Source: Xanthomonas hydrangeae (GTDB lineage Bacteria > Pseudomonadota > Gammaproteobacteria > Xanthomonadales > Xanthomonadaceae). Taken from it: a stretch of 64,000 bases of DNA. Where the stretch lies: NCBI GenBank assembly GCA_905142475.1, contig LR990730.1:2356001-2420000 (forward strand). Direction: 5' to 3'. Shown here one piece after another: positions 28,936 to 38,242 of the stretch. Each line of letters starts with the position of its first letter. The first letter of the stretch is position 1. The notes under the pieces were generated by a model. It worked only from the letters and a program-made list of their open reading frames with translations. It was not told where the DNA came from and did no database searches. Made by a program: the position numbers and the translations under genes.

Positions 28936-29802
28936 TCAGGGCGCGCGACACTGCCGCAGGAACTGCAACGTGTCGCGCATCACTTGCGAGTCCTTGCGGA
29001 GTGACAGCACCAAACGCATATGGCCCATTCCTGGATAAAAAATGCGGTGCGCCTGGACTCCCGCCTGTTGTTCGGCGGCAGCGAGAACCGTGCTGTTACG
29101 CGGTTCCACCACGTGGTCGGCATCGCCGTGCAGCAGCAACATCGGCGGCTCGTCCCCATCCACATGACGAATGGGTTGTGAGGCTTCCTGTTCCGCAGGT
29201 GAGGTGCCGAAGATCTGGATCAGTTCCGGGTCGGTCATCGGCGAGAAGTCGTAAGGGCCTGCGAGGCCGACGAAACCGCAGAGTTGGCGTGGCTGCATGC
29301 CCTGTGCCTGCAGCCATCGGCGATCGGTGGCGAGCAGTCCGGCGATGTGCGCACCGGCGGAGTGGCCCATCACCGCCAGGCGGGCTGGGTCTCCGCCGTA
29401 GGCGCGTGCGTGCTGATGGCTCCAGGCGGTGGCCTGTGCGGCATCGGTCATGAAGCCGTCCAGTCGGACCTGCGGGTACTTTCGATAGTCGGCCACCATC
29501 ACCACCATGCCCTGGCGGGCCAACGAGCGGCCGACCCAGCGATAGTTGGCGCGGGCGCCACGCTTCCAGGTGCCGCCGTAGAAAAACACGACCACCGGCG
29601 CATCGACGGCGCCGCGCGGTTGGTAGACGTCCAGCGCCAGGCCGTGTTCCGGGTCGAAGACCTCGTGACGGTGTTCGATGACGCCAGTGCGGCTGGATGC
29701 AGCGTTGATGCCGCCGAAGAACACGCTGCTGCAGGCACTCAGGCTTAACGCGCCGAGTAGCAAAAGGGCAGGGCGAAGCCAACGGGAAGTGTGCAAGCGC
29801 AT
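28936..29802 (-). CDS. alpha/beta hydrolase (carboxylesterase-like) lipoprotein
   Basis: 288 aa. The lipoprotein signal ALLLLGALSLSACSS (lipobox LSAC) predicts an envelope-anchored protein. The hydrolase fold shows VVVFFYGGTWKRG, an oxyanion-loop equivalent of HGGG in which His is replaced by Tyr, the nucleophile elbow VMGHSAGAH, an Asp in LLHGDADHVV and the catalytic His in YPGMGHMRLV. It resembles small esterases of the BD-FAE/carboxylesterase group; the substrate is unknown. It is convergent with the GST gene and divergent from selO. ATG 29802 is preferred because the signal peptide starts there. Confidence 0.87.
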   Translation of the reverse strand: MRLHTSRWLRPALLLLGALSLSACSSVFFGGINAASSRTGVIEHRHEVFDPEHGLALDVYQPRGAVDAPVVVFFYGGTWKRGARANYRWVGRSLARQGMVVMVADYRKYPQVRLDGFMTDAAQATAWSHQHARAYGGDPARLAVMGHSAGAHIAGLLATDRRWLQAQGMQPRQLCGFVGLAGPYDFSPMTDPELIQIFGTSPAEQEASQPIRHVDGDEPPMLLLHGDADHVVEPRNSTVLAAAEQQAGVQAHRIFYPGMGHMRLVLSLRKDSQVMRDTLQFLRQCRAP

Positions 29803-29976
29803 GGGTAGGGTCGCTGTAATAACTGAAGAGGAATGAATCTGCGGCTGTTGTGATGTGCGAGTGCGGCTGGATGCTGACAGTTCAGCGTGTCTCGAATGGG
29901 GATACGAGGCCGGTAGCGAATAGGATGCGCGTTTCACCCATGCGAAGTTCACCCGCTCTGGCCTAGGCTTGTCGCC

Positions 29977-31533
29977 ATGACAGATATCCAGTTCGACAAC
30001 CGTCTGCGTCAGCAGTTGCCTGGTGATCCGGAAGAGGGGCCGCGTCGCCGGGATGTGGTCGCTGCCTGGTCGTCGGTGTCGCCGACACCGGTTGCGGCGC
30101 CAAGGCTGCTGGCCTATTCCGCCGAGATGGCGCAGCAACTCGGGCTGGACGAGGCCGAGATTGCCAGTGTCCGTTTTGCCGAGGTGTTCGGCGGCAACGC
30201 GTTGTATCCGGGCATGCAGCCGTGGGCGGTCAATTACGGCGGGCACCAGTTCGGGCATTGGGCCGGTCAGTTGGGCGACGGCCGGGCGATCTCGCTGGGC
30301 GAGGCGATCGGGGTCGATGGCGGCCGCTACGAATTGCAGCTCAAGGGCGCCGGCCCGACGCCGTATTCGCGTGGTGCCGATGGGCGCGCCGTGCTGCGCT
30401 CGTCGATTCGCGAATTCCTGTGCAGCGAAGCGATGCACCATCTGGGTGTGCCGACCACGCGCGCGCTGACTCTGGTCACGACCGGCGATGCGGTGGTACG
30501 CGACATGTTCTACGACGGCAGACCACAACGCGAGCAGGGCGCGATCGTGTGCCGGGTGGCGCCGTCGTTCATTCGCTTCGGCAACTTCGAACTGCCCAGT
30601 GCGCGTGGCGATGTCGCGCTGCTGCGGCAGTGGGCCGATTTCACCATTGCGCGCGATTTCCCGGAACTGGGAGGTGCAGGCGAGGAGTTGTACGCGGCAT
30701 GGTTTGCACAGGTCTGCGAGCGCACGGCGGTGATGGTGGCGCACTGGATGCGGGTCGGTTTCGTGCATGGGGTAATGAACACCGACAACATGTCGATCCT
30801 GGGATTGACCATCGATTACGGCCCGTATGGCTGGATCGACGACTACGACCCGGACTGGACGCCGAACACCACCGACGCGCAGGGCCGCCGTTATCGCTTC
30901 GGCACCCAGCCGCAAGTGGCGTACTGGAACCTGGGCCGCCTGGCGCAGGCGCTGGCACCGCTGTTCGGCGACCAGGCGCGGTTGCAGCAGGGACTGGACC
31001 GCTTCCGCGATACCTATCTGGCCTGCGACCGCCGCGACACCGCCGCCAAGCTGGGTCTGGCCGATTGTCGCGACGAGGATCTGCACCTGATCGATGCGCT
31101 GCGCGAATTGATGCACGGCGCCGAAATGGACATGACGCTGACATTCCGCAGCCTGATCGCATTTGCGCCCGAACATCCAGATCCGGAGTTGCTGCGCGAA
31201 GCGTTCTACGACGAGGACAAACACCTTGCGCATGCCGCGCAGTTGCAGGAATGGCTACGACGCTACGCCGCTCGGCTGAGCCAGGACGCGCTGTCGCCGG
31301 ATGCGCGGCGCGAACGCATGCGCCTGGCCAATCCGCGCTATGTGCTGCGCAACTATCTGGCGCAGCAGGCGATCGACCTGGCCGAGCAGGGCGATCCATC
31401 GGGCGTGCAGGAGTTGCTGGAGGTGATGCGTCGCCCGTACGACGACCAGCCGGGCCGCGACGCGTTCGCCGCGCGGCGGCCGGACTGGGCGCGCGATCGC
31501 GCCGGTTGTTCGATGCTGTCCTGCAGTTCCTGA
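29977..31533 (+). CDS. selO: protein adenylyltransferase SelO
   Basis: 518 aa (YdiU/UPF0061). SelO is a pseudokinase-fold enzyme that transfers AMP from ATP to Ser/Thr/Tyr of proteins in redox stress. Key motifs: [19 protein letters not shown] (lysine and ATP contacts), [37 protein letters not shown] (Asn and metal-binding Asp) and [10 protein letters not shown]. The C-terminus ends SCSS, preserving the CSS tail whose Cys is selenocysteine in eukaryotic homologues. Downstream is apt, 95 bp away on the same strand. Confidence 0.97.
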   Translation: MTDIQFDNRLRQQLPGDPEEGPRRRDVVAAWSSVSPTPVAAPRLLAYSAEMAQQLGLDEAEIASVRFAEVFGGNALYPGMQPWAVNYGGHQFGHWAGQLGDGRAISLGEAIGVDGGRYELQLKGAGPTPYSRGADGRAVLRSSIREFLCSEAMHHLGVPTTRALTLVTTGDAVVRDMFYDGRPQREQGAIVCRVAPSFIRFGNFELPSARGDVALLRQWADFTIARDFPELGGAGEELYAAWFAQVCERTAVMVAHWMRVGFVHGVMNTDNMSILGLTIDYGPYGWIDDYDPDWTPNTTDAQGRRYRFGTQPQVAYWNLGRLAQALAPLFGDQARLQQGLDRFRDTYLACDRRDTAAKLGLADCRDEDLHLIDALRELMHGAEMDMTLTFRSLIAFAPEHPDPELLREAFYDEDKHLAHAAQLQEWLRRYAARLSQDALSPDARRERMRLANPRYVLRNYLAQQAIDLAEQGDPSGVQELLEVMRRPYDDQPGRDAFAARRPDWARDRAGCSMLSCSS

Positions 31534-31627
31534 CGCGCTCAGACGCAGGTATGTCGTAAACGCCGGGTCGTGAGTCCGCGCAGCCTAGAATAGATGGGTC
31601 CCCACCGGCCTAGACGCCACCGCCACC

Positions 31628-32188
31628 ATGACTGACTGCACCCGCTGCGCCGGCACCAATTCTTCCGGGCCCAACCAATGGTCCGAACGGATCCGCGACA
31701 TCGCCGACTTTCCCAAGCCGGGCATCGTCTTCAAGGACATCACCCCGTTGCTGTCCAATGGCCCGGACTTCGCCTCGGCGCTGGATGAAATGGCGCAGCC
31801 CTGGCGCACCACGCCGCTGGATGCGGTGCTGGGCATCGAAGCGCGCGGTTTCATTCTGGGTGCGGCGCTGGCGCGCGAACTGCGCACCGGGTTCGTGCCG
31901 GTGCGCAAGCCCGGCAAACTGCCCGGGCGTACGCTGGTCCAGGAATATGCGCTGGAATACGGCAGCGATCGCATCGAAATGCACGAAGACGCGCTGCCAC
32001 GCGGCGCGCGCGTATTGATCGTCGATGACGTGCTTGCCACCGGCGGCACGCTGCGCGCGGCCTTGAGTCTGGCCGCACAGCTCGAACTGGAAGTGGTCGG
32101 CGCGGCGGTGCTGGTCGAGTTGCTGGCGCTGCAGGGCCGTGAGAAGTGGGCCAATGACGTGCCGTTGCTGGCCACGTTGAGCTATTGA
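31628..32188 (+). CDS. apt: adenine phosphoribosyltransferase
   Basis: 186 aa. Type I phosphoribosyltransferase salvaging adenine to AMP with PRPP. Motifs: [18 protein letters not shown] (family N-terminal signature), [23 protein letters not shown] (flexible loop region), [15 protein letters not shown] and the PRPP-binding [14 protein letters not shown]. The first 15 residues before the signature include two cysteines (CTRCAG) not usual in the family; a later start is possible, but ATG 31628 is the first good one. Confidence 0.96.
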   Translation: MTDCTRCAGTNSSGPNQWSERIRDIADFPKPGIVFKDITPLLSNGPDFASALDEMAQPWRTTPLDAVLGIEARGFILGAALARELRTGFVPVRKPGKLPGRTLVQEYALEYGSDRIEMHEDALPRGARVLIVDDVLATGGTLRAALSLAAQLELEVVGAAVLVELLALQGREKWANDVPLLATLSY

Positions 32189-32372
32189 TCCAGGCGTCTT
32201 GCCGACCGCGCGTCTCGCCGCTCAGGCGGCCTGCAAACAAGCGCAAATAGTCGTGCCGCCGTGTGCAGATCGGCCCATGTGCGCCAGCGTGCGCGCTTCC
32301 CTGTGGATCCCGCGGCAGGCGCTGTAGCCGCCGCTCGACCGATTGGGCGGCAGGATTTCTGCCGCACGCTGG

Positions 32373-33749
32373 TTACAGCTTGCTGACCCGGAACCGGCGT
32401 CCCTTGATCTTGCCCGCATGCAGATGCGCCAGTGCCTTGGCGACGTGCGCGCGGGCGATGGCAACGTAGGAGCGGGTGGGGTAGATCGCGATCTTGCCGA
32501 TCGCCGCGCCCGAGAGCCCGGCCTCACCGGTCAATGCGCCCAGGATGTCGCCGGCACGCAGTTTGTCGGTCTTGCCGCCGTCGATGCGCAAGGTGGTCAT
32601 GGCCGCCTGCGGCAGCTGCGCCGGGCGGGCGGTGGCCAACGGTGCACGCGACCACTTCAGCGGCTGGCCTTGTTCGGCTTCCAGTGCCTGTGCGCGCGCT
32701 GTTTCGCGTGAGGCCACCAGGCTGAGTGCCAGCCCGCGCTTGCCCGCGCGTGCGGTGCGGCCGATGCGGTGGCGGTAGGTTTCGGTGTCGGTGGGCAGCT
32801 CGTAATTGACTACTGCCGCCAGGTCTTCCACGTCCAGTCCGCGTGCGGCCACATCGCTGGCCACCAGCACGTTGCAGCTGCGGTTGACGAAGCGCACCAG
32901 CACTTCATCGCGGTCGCGCTGCTCCATGTCGCCATGCAGGGCCAGTGCAGAGAAGCCGAACTCCTGCAGCGAACCAGCCACTTCGTCCACTTCCTTGCGG
33001 GTATTGCAGAACACCACGCTGGATTCTGGATTGAAGCGCAGCAGCAGGCCGGCGACGGCCTTCTGCCGGTAGGTCGGGTCGACCTCGAAGAATTGCTGGT
33101 CGATTTCCGGCGCGTTGTCGGCGCCTTCGACAGTGATTTCGATCGGGTCCTTCAGGATCTCGCGAGCCAACGTACGGATGATGTCCGGGAAGGTGGCCGA
33201 AAACAGCAGGCTCTGACGGTGTTTGTCGCAGCGGCTGGCAATCTCGCGGATGGGTTCTTCGAAGCCCATGTCGAGCATGCGGTCGGCCTCGTCCAGCACC
33301 AGCGTGCGCACGCCACCCAGATGCAGGGCGCGCTTGCGGGCCAGTTCCTGGATACGTCCGGGCGTGCCGACCACCACCTGCGGGTCGTGCGCTTCCAGCG
33401 AGGCCAGTTGCGGGCCCAGCGGCATGCCGCCGGTGAGCACCACCAGTTTCATGTTCGGAATGCCGGTGGCCAGCTTGCGCAGCTGCTTGCCGACCTGATC
33501 GGCCAGCTCGCGGGTAGGGCATAGCACCAGCGCCTGCGCGCGGGTCAGCGCGGGATCTAGCTTTTGCAGCAGGCCCAGCCCGAAGGCGGCGGTCTTGCCG
33601 CTGCCGGTCGGCGCCTGGGCGATGACGTCGAGCCCCTGCAGGATCGGCGGCAGGCTCTGCGCCTGGATGGGGGTAAGGACGGTGTAGCCAAGGGCGTCGA
33701 TGCCGGGGGCCAGGGCCGGCGACAGCGGCAGCGCGGAGAATTCGTTCAT
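32373..33749 (-). CDS. dbpA: ATP-dependent RNA helicase DbpA
   Basis: 458 aa. A DEAD-box helicase with Q motif (LGYTVLTPIQAQSLP), APTGSGKTAAFG (I), PTRELADQ (Ia), TPGRI (Ib), VLDEADRMLDMG (II), LLFSATFP (III), VVFCNTRKEVDEV (IV), VASDVAARGLDVED (V) and HRIGRTARAG (VI). The C-terminal about 75 residues (TTLRIDGGKTDKLRAGDILG, IGKIAIYPTRSYVAI, GRRFRVSKL) form the RRM-like domain specific to DbpA that binds hairpin 92 of 23S rRNA. It acts late in 50S subunit assembly. ATG 33749 begins MNEFSALPLSPAL. Confidence 0.96.
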   Translation of the reverse strand: MNEFSALPLSPALAPGIDALGYTVLTPIQAQSLPPILQGLDVIAQAPTGSGKTAAFGLGLLQKLDPALTRAQALVLCPTRELADQVGKQLRKLATGIPNMKLVVLTGGMPLGPQLASLEAHDPQVVVGTPGRIQELARKRALHLGGVRTLVLDEADRMLDMGFEEPIREIASRCDKHRQSLLFSATFPDIIRTLAREILKDPIEITVEGADNAPEIDQQFFEVDPTYRQKAVAGLLLRFNPESSVVFCNTRKEVDEVAGSLQEFGFSALALHGDMEQRDRDEVLVRFVNRSCNVLVASDVAARGLDVEDLAAVVNYELPTDTETYRHRIGRTARAGKRGLALSLVASRETARAQALEAEQGQPLKWSRAPLATARPAQLPQAAMTTLRIDGGKTDKLRAGDILGALTGEAGLSGAAIGKIAIYPTRSYVAIARAHVAKALAHLHAGKIKGRRFRVSKL

Positions 33750-33761
33750 GGCGCATTTTAG

Positions 33762-33838
33762 CGGGAATCGGGAGTGGGGAATGGAGAATCGCAACGGCGA
33801 GGCCTTTCCATTCCCGATTCACCATTCCCGATTCCCGT
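33762..33838. repeat. palindromic repeat between dbpA and uup
   Basis: GCGGGAATCGGGAGTGGGGA and TTCCCATTCCCGATT-type arms form a long imperfect inverted repeat (left arm 33770-33790, right arm 33808-33838) in the divergent spacer. Short related pieces, GGGGATTGGGGAGTGGGG near 47849 and CTCCCCAATCCCGAC near 28877, occur elsewhere in the window. Confidence 0.7.
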
Positions 33839-33849
33839 ACAATTGCGCC

Positions 33850-35745
33850 ATGCCTTTAATCACTCTGCAAAGCGTCGACTACAGCGTCGGCGGCCCCTTG
33901 TTGCTGGAAAAAACCGACCTCACGATCGAGCCGGGCGAGCGTATCGCCCTGATCGGCCGCAACGGCGCCGGCAAATCGACCTTGATGAAACTGATTGCCG
34001 GCGAGCTCAAGCCCGATGATGGGGAAGTGCGCGTGCAACAGGGCGTGCGCATCGCGCGGCTGGAGCAGGAAGTGCCGCAGGGCACCGGCGGCAGCGTGTT
34101 CGATGTGGTGGCCGATGGCCTGGGCGAGCTGGGTCACTGGCTGGCCGAATTCCATCAGCTCAGCCATGCCGAGGTGTTCGATGGCGATGCGTTCGGCAAG
34201 GTGCAGGCCAAGATCGACGCGGCCGACGGTTGGGCGCTGGATCAGCGCGTCACCGAGACGCTGACCAAGCTGGAACTGGATGGCGATGCGGAGTTTGCGC
34301 GCCTGTCCGGCGGCATGAAGCGCCGTGTGTTGCTGGCGCGCTCGCTGGTGTCTTCGCCGGACGTGCTGCTGCTGGACGAGCCGACCAACCATCTGGATAT
34401 CGAGGCGATCGATTGGCTGGAGTCGTTCCTGAAGAACTGGAACGGCAGCGTGTTGTTCGTCACCCATGACCGGCGCTTCCTGCGTGCGTTGGCCACGCGC
34501 ATCGTCGAAATCGATCGCGGCCAGGTCACCAGCTGGCCCGGCGACTGGGCCAATTACGAGCGTCGCCGCGAAGAGCGGCTCAATGCGCAGGCGCAGGAAA
34601 ATGCGCGCTTCGACAAGATGCTGGCGCAGGAAGAAATCTGGATCCGGCAGGGCATCAAGGCGCGGCGCACCCGCGACGAAGGCCGTGTGCGGCGCCTGGA
34701 ATCGATGCGCAACGAACGTGTGCAACGCCGCGATCTGAGCGGCAATGTGCGCATGGAAGTCTCGCAGGGCGAGTCGTCCGGCAAGAAGGTGATCGAGACC
34801 AAGGAGGTCGGCTTCGCGTTCGGCGCACGCACGATGGTCAAGGATTTTTCGACCATCATCCAGCGTGGCGACCGCATCGGTCTGATCGGCCCCAACGGCA
34901 GCGGCAAGACCACCTTGCTCAAGCTGTTGCTGGGCGATCTGCAGGCGCAACAGGGCGAGATCCGCATCGGCACCAATCTGCAGATCGCGTATTTCGATCA
35001 GTACCGCTCCACGTTGCGCGAAGACTGGAGTGCGATCGAAAATGTGGCCGAAGGCCGCGATTTCATCGAGATCAACGGCAAGCGCAAGCATGTGCATGCG
35101 TACTTGCAGGACTTCCTGTTCACCCCGGAACGCGCCCGCGCGCCGATCACCCGTCTCTCCGGCGGCGAACGCAATCGCCTGCTGCTGGCGCGGCTGTTCG
35201 CGCAGCCGTCCAACCTGCTGGTGATGGACGAACCGACCAACGATCTGGACGTGGAAACGCTGGAGCTGCTGGAAGAGCTACTCGGCGAATACACCGGCAC
35301 CTTGTTGCTGGTCAGCCATGACCGCGATTTCCTCGACAACGTGGTGACCTCCACGCTGGTGATGGAAGGCGAGGGCCTGGTCGGCGATTACGTTGGTGGT
35401 TACAGCGATTCGCTGCGTCAGCGTCGCACCCCGGCGCCCAATGCAATGGCGGTTGCCAAGGCATCGGCGACGGCGGCTGCGACTACGCCGGCGGCGCCTG
35501 CTGCCGCACCGACGGAAGCTGCGCCCAAGCGCAAGCTCAGCTACAAGGATGCACGCGAGCTGGAACAGTTGCCGGCCTTGATCGACAGCCTGGAGCAGCA
35601 GGTCGCCGCGCTCACCAATGCGATGAACGACCCGGCCTTCTATCAGCGCGACAGCACGGCGATGGCCGCGCATACCGCCGCGCTGGGCGATGCACAGGCG
35701 CAGCTGGATGCGGCGTTCGCGCGCTGGAGCGAGCTGGATAGTTGA
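33850..35745 (+). CDS. uup: ABC-F family ATPase Uup
   Basis: 631 aa. Two ABC domains with no transmembrane part. ABC1 (1-245) has Walker A GRNGAGKST, signature LSGGMKRR and LLLDEPTNHLDIEA. ABC2 (about 315-540) has GPNGSGKTT, LSGGERNR and LVMDEPTNDLDVET. An arginine-rich linker joins them. An Ala/Pro-rich spacer (about 545-575) leads to a C-terminal coiled coil (KLSYKDARELEQLPALIDSL) typical of Uup, which binds branched DNA and ribosomes. ATG 33850 begins MPLITLQSVDYSVGG. It is divergent from dbpA across the palindromic repeat. Confidence 0.95.
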   Translation: MPLITLQSVDYSVGGPLLLEKTDLTIEPGERIALIGRNGAGKSTLMKLIAGELKPDDGEVRVQQGVRIARLEQEVPQGTGGSVFDVVADGLGELGHWLAEFHQLSHAEVFDGDAFGKVQAKIDAADGWALDQRVTETLTKLELDGDAEFARLSGGMKRRVLLARSLVSSPDVLLLDEPTNHLDIEAIDWLESFLKNWNGSVLFVTHDRRFLRALATRIVEIDRGQVTSWPGDWANYERRREERLNAQAQENARFDKMLAQEEIWIRQGIKARRTRDEGRVRRLESMRNERVQRRDLSGNVRMEVSQGESSGKKVIETKEVGFAFGARTMVKDFSTIIQRGDRIGLIGPNGSGKTTLLKLLLGDLQAQQGEIRIGTNLQIAYFDQYRSTLREDWSAIENVAEGRDFIEINGKRKHVHAYLQDFLFTPERARAPITRLSGGERNRLLLARLFAQPSNLLVMDEPTNDLDVETLELLEELLGEYTGTLLLVSHDRDFLDNVVTSTLVMEGEGLVGDYVGGYSDSLRQRRTPAPNAMAVAKASATAAATTPAAPAAAPTEAAPKRKLSYKDARELEQLPALIDSLEQQVAALTNAMNDPAFYQRDSTAMAAHTAALGDAQAQLDAAFARWSELDS

Positions 35746-35924
35746 TTGCCGGACCGGCGCGCAGCTGCGTGCCGGTCTTGCGTGGGGTTTTAGGTGCGGC
35801 AAACACGCATCGCAATTTCATTGCGAGTTGGCCGCTGTTGGAGATGCGCGTCGGGTAGCAGGAGCGTTACTCGCCGGCAGGCACTGATGACCAACAGCGC
35901 TGTGGCTATCTGCTGATCGTGCAA

Positions 35925-36150
35925 TTCGTTCGGTTGTCTTGGAGTGATTGAACGGTGCTGATGGACCACTTGTGGAGCGGCCGATCTGCGGCTTGGTTGC
36001 AGGGCCCTTGCCCGCCTACCATCGCGGGACACGCCGGAAGTACGTCCGTGTAGGCTCTTACGCGGCATCCATGCCGCGTAAGGTCCCGCGACGGTAGGCG
36101 GGCAAGGGCCAGTAGAGATGGTCGGTGTGCGTAGCTCTTCTCAAAACAAC
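35925..36150. repeat. palindromic repeat, uninterrupted (empty IS110 target)
   Basis: A complete copy: leader TTCGTTCGGTTGTCTTGGAG, GAGCGGCCGATCTGCGGCTT, outer arms CCCTTGCCCGCCTACC / GGTAGGCGGGCAAGGG with a compensating C-T/A-G pair, ATCGCGGGACACGCC and GGTCCCGCGACG, then GTCCGTGTAGGCTCTTACGC across the target junction and the inner hairpin. It shows the pre-insertion sequence used to delimit both IS110 copies. Confidence 0.88.
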
Positions 36151-36204
36151 CGACTCCCTTTCTGGTGCGGTGAGGGCACCGCGCACTCGACTAACCAGGC
36201 TTTT

Positions 36205-36320
36205 GATTCGCATCTAGATTTCGCTGCCATTCCCGACAGTGCGTCATTCGCCAACAACGGCGAGCGCGGCCAACATGTTGCCGCCATCGCTACAGCGTTC
36301 GAGAGGGTTTGTTAGCCGCT
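36205..36320. repeat. dispersed repeat unit (type 2)
   Basis: Second copy of the unit at 7540-7640: TTTCGCTGCCATTCCCGAC, then CCAACATGTTGCCGCCATCG, CTACAGCGTTCGAGAGGGTT and TGTTAGCCGCTC. The end overlaps the barstar stop region. The interval 35746-36321 otherwise holds no gene that I can support. Confidence 0.6.
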
Positions 36321-36321
36321 C

Positions 36322-36747
36322 TCAGTCGCAAGCACTTGCAGGCGCCACAAACGCTGCAAATGTGAGCCCGCGCGCGGCCCAGGCGGTTGCGGCTTCGTCG
36401 AGAATATCCAGCAGGGTGTTGCGATCGTTCGGTGCAGTGCGCGCGAGTGCGTCGGCGCCGTTGATCAACAGCGCATAGCCATGTGATGCGGGCAGCCAGG
36501 CCAGGTCGCGCAATGCATCGGATAGCGCGTCCCAGTTGCGACCGAAGCTGGCCGGGAAATCCAGTTGGGTGGCCAGGCGCATCAGCAACATGTGCTTGTC
36601 TCTGCAGCTGGCCAGATCCACGCGCAGGATGTGCAGGCCGGCGTCGCGGGCGAGCGCGGCCATGGTGTCCAGATCGTCGGTGTCGGCTTGATACACGCCC
36701 GATTGCTGCGGATCGGACAGATCCAGTGCGAAGTCGCCCGCGCTCAC
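36322..36747 (-). CDS. barstar family ribonuclease inhibitor
   Basis: 141 aa. The C-terminal 90 residues fit the barstar fold: LHILRVDLASCRDKHMLLMR, LDFPASFGRNWDALSDALRD and LAWLPASHGYALLINGAD, including the NWDALSDALRDL helix that in barstar plugs the barnase active site. The N-terminal 45 residues (AGDFALDLSDPQQSGVYQAD) are an extension seen in other proteobacterial members. It starts at GTG 36747, overlapping the ribonuclease stop by four bases, so enzyme and inhibitor are cotranslated. No signal peptide, so the inhibitor stays in the cytoplasm. Confidence 0.88.
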   Translation of the reverse strand: MSAGDFALDLSDPQQSGVYQADTDDLDTMAALARDAGLHILRVDLASCRDKHMLLMRLATQLDFPASFGRNWDALSDALRDLAWLPASHGYALLINGADALARTAPNDRNTLLDILDEAATAWAARGLTFAAFVAPASACD

Positions 36748-37193
36748 GGTGCCTGCTCCGGCGTGGGGACCTGGAACGATTTGAAGCTCTGGTAATGATC
36801 GTCGCTGTAGTACCAGGCGTCTGGCGGGTTGCCACCGGTGACGATGCGGCGTGCGCCACGATCGGCGCTGCCAGGCGTCTCCACGGTGTATTCGTGGTAG
36901 TAGCCGCGCGCCCGCTCGGGCAGGCGCTGTTCGCGATTGCCGAACACGCTGCCGTCCTGCGCATGCGGAAATGGCCCGCCGCGCTGGATCAAGACGATCG
37001 TGGACATCGCTTCGGGTGGTAGAAAACCCGGAAGACCCTGCTGCCGAGTCGACTGTTCGGGCGGCGCTGTTGCGGCGATCGGCGCGTTGAGCTGCGGCGC
37101 GAACTGCGGCTTGGGCGTCTGCATCACGCGCACGCCCCACAAGCCGGCGACGAGCAGCACGATGGCGACGATCAGCAAAGCGGGCTTGCGCAT
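36744..37193 (-). CDS. barnase-like (N1/T1 family) ribonuclease with N-terminal signal/anchor
   Basis: 149 aa. The N-terminus RKPALLIVAIVLLVAGLWGV is a signal peptide or membrane anchor, followed by a Pro/Ala-rich linker and a microbial guanyl-RNase domain (about 65-149): LPGFLPPEAMSTIVLIQRGG, FGNREQRLPERARGYYHEYT, a VETPGSADRGARRIVTGG strand and WYYSDDHYQSFKSF with the catalytic His. Barnase counterparts of Glu73, Arg83/87 and His102 can be placed in YHEYTV, ARRIV and DDHYQSF. It is paired with the barstar gene, pointing to an exported or periplasmic RNase with cytoplasmic immunity. ATG 37193 precedes the hydrophobic stretch. Confidence 0.88.
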   Translation of the reverse strand: MRKPALLIVAIVLLVAGLWGVRVMQTPKPQFAPQLNAPIAATAPPEQSTRQQGLPGFLPPEAMSTIVLIQRGGPFPHAQDGSVFGNREQRLPERARGYYHEYTVETPGSADRGARRIVTGGNPPDAWYYSDDHYQSFKSFQVPTPEQAP

Positions 37194-37458
37194 GAAGACG
37201 ATCCGGAAGCGATTGTGGAGACGGCAGATCAAGTATGCCGTTGCGCGACTGTGTCGACTTTGAACGCCGCGGCATGTGTACGCCTGCGCGATTCACCCCC
37301 AAGTAACCGGGGCATGGTGCAAGGTGTGCAGCGAACACGACGCGGTATGCGATGGGATGAAGTTTCCCTGCCAGCACTCTTGGTAAGCGCCGCCGCCGTC
37401 CCTACTATTTATCCCGCAACGCCCGGTCTTCGCCGGGCGGCAAGTCCAGGAGACACGC

Positions 37459-38070
37459 ATGGCTTACACCCTTCCGCAATTGCCTTACGCCTACGACGCG
37501 CTGGAACCTAACATCGATGCGCAGACGATGGAGATCCATCACACCAAGCATCACCAGACCTACATCAACAACGTCAATGCGGCGCTGGAAGGGACGGAGT
37601 ATGCGGACCTGCCGGTCGAAGAGTTGGTGTCCAAACTGAAGAGCCTGCCGGAAAACCTGCAGGGCCCGGTGCGCAACAACGGTGGCGGCCACGCCAACCA
37701 TTCGCTGTTCTGGACCGTGCTGTCGCCCAATGGCGGCGGCGAGCCCAAGGGCGAGGTCGCCAAGGCGATCGACAAGGACATCGGTGGTTTCGAGAAGTTC
37801 AAGGAAGCCTTCACCAAGGCCGCCGTCAGCCGCTTCGGCTCGGGCTGGGCGTGGTTGAGCGTGACCCCGGACAAGAAGCTGGTGGTCGAAAGCACCGCCA
37901 ACCAGGACAGCCCGCTGTTCGAAGGCAACACCCCGATCCTGGGTCTGGACGTGTGGGAACACGCGTACTACCTGAAGTATCAGAACCGTCGCCCGGAATA
38001 CATCGGCGCGTTCTACAACGCGGTGAACTGGGAAGAAGTCGAGCGCCGCTACCACGCTGCGATCGCCTGA
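37459..38070 (+). CDS. sodA: superoxide dismutase (Mn type)
   Basis: 203 aa. Iron/manganese SOD with metal ligands in [15 protein letters not shown] (His27), [12 protein letters not shown] (His) and [20 protein letters not shown] (Asp and His). GSGWAWLSV and the NQDSPL segment favour manganese, because the active-site Gln is in the C-terminal domain rather than at the Fe-type position. It is cytoplasmic, with no signal peptide. A good Shine-Dalgarno (CAGGAGA) precedes ATG 37459. A short hairpin GCCCGGTCTTCGCCGGGC (37421-37438) lies in the leader. Terminated by the strong hairpin at 38103. Confidence 0.95.
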   Translation: MAYTLPQLPYAYDALEPNIDAQTMEIHHTKHHQTYINNVNAALEGTEYADLPVEELVSKLKSLPENLQGPVRNNGGGHANHSLFWTVLSPNGGGEPKGEVAKAIDKDIGGFEKFKEAFTKAAVSRFGSGWAWLSVTPDKKLVVESTANQDSPLFEGNTPILGLDVWEHAYYLKYQNRRPEYIGAFYNAVNWEEVERRYHAAIA

Positions 38071-38102
38071 TTCTGCAGTGGCGCTGTAACAACAGCGCCA
38101 TC

Positions 38103-38140
38103 AACGAAGAAGGCCGGGAGCGATCCCGGCCTTCTTCGTT
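38103..38140. terminator. bidirectional intrinsic terminator after sodA
   Basis: AACGAAGAAGGCCGGGA-GCGA-TCCCGGCCTTCTTCGTT is a perfect stem of about 17 bp with T-rich 3' sides on both strands. It serves sodA on the plus strand and lies just downstream of suhB on the minus strand. Confidence 0.9.
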
Positions 38141-38154
38141 TGCGCAATCTGCTG

Positions 38155-38226
38155 TGTAGGAGCGACCTTGGTCGCGAGGAGGCGTTCCCTGGGAAAGCTC
38201 CATCGCGCGCAAGCGCGCCCCTACGA
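38155..38226. repeat. REP-like palindrome (GTAGGAGCG type)
   Basis: Starts TGTAGGAGCGACCTTGGTCG and ends CGCGCGCAAGCGCGCCCCTACG; the ends pair as GTAGGAGCG / CGCCCCTAC. A second member is at 43094-43163. This is a common Xanthomonadaceae intergenic palindrome type; here it lies downstream of suhB. Confidence 0.7.
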
Positions 38227-38242
38227 TTGCCCGGGGCGCCGA

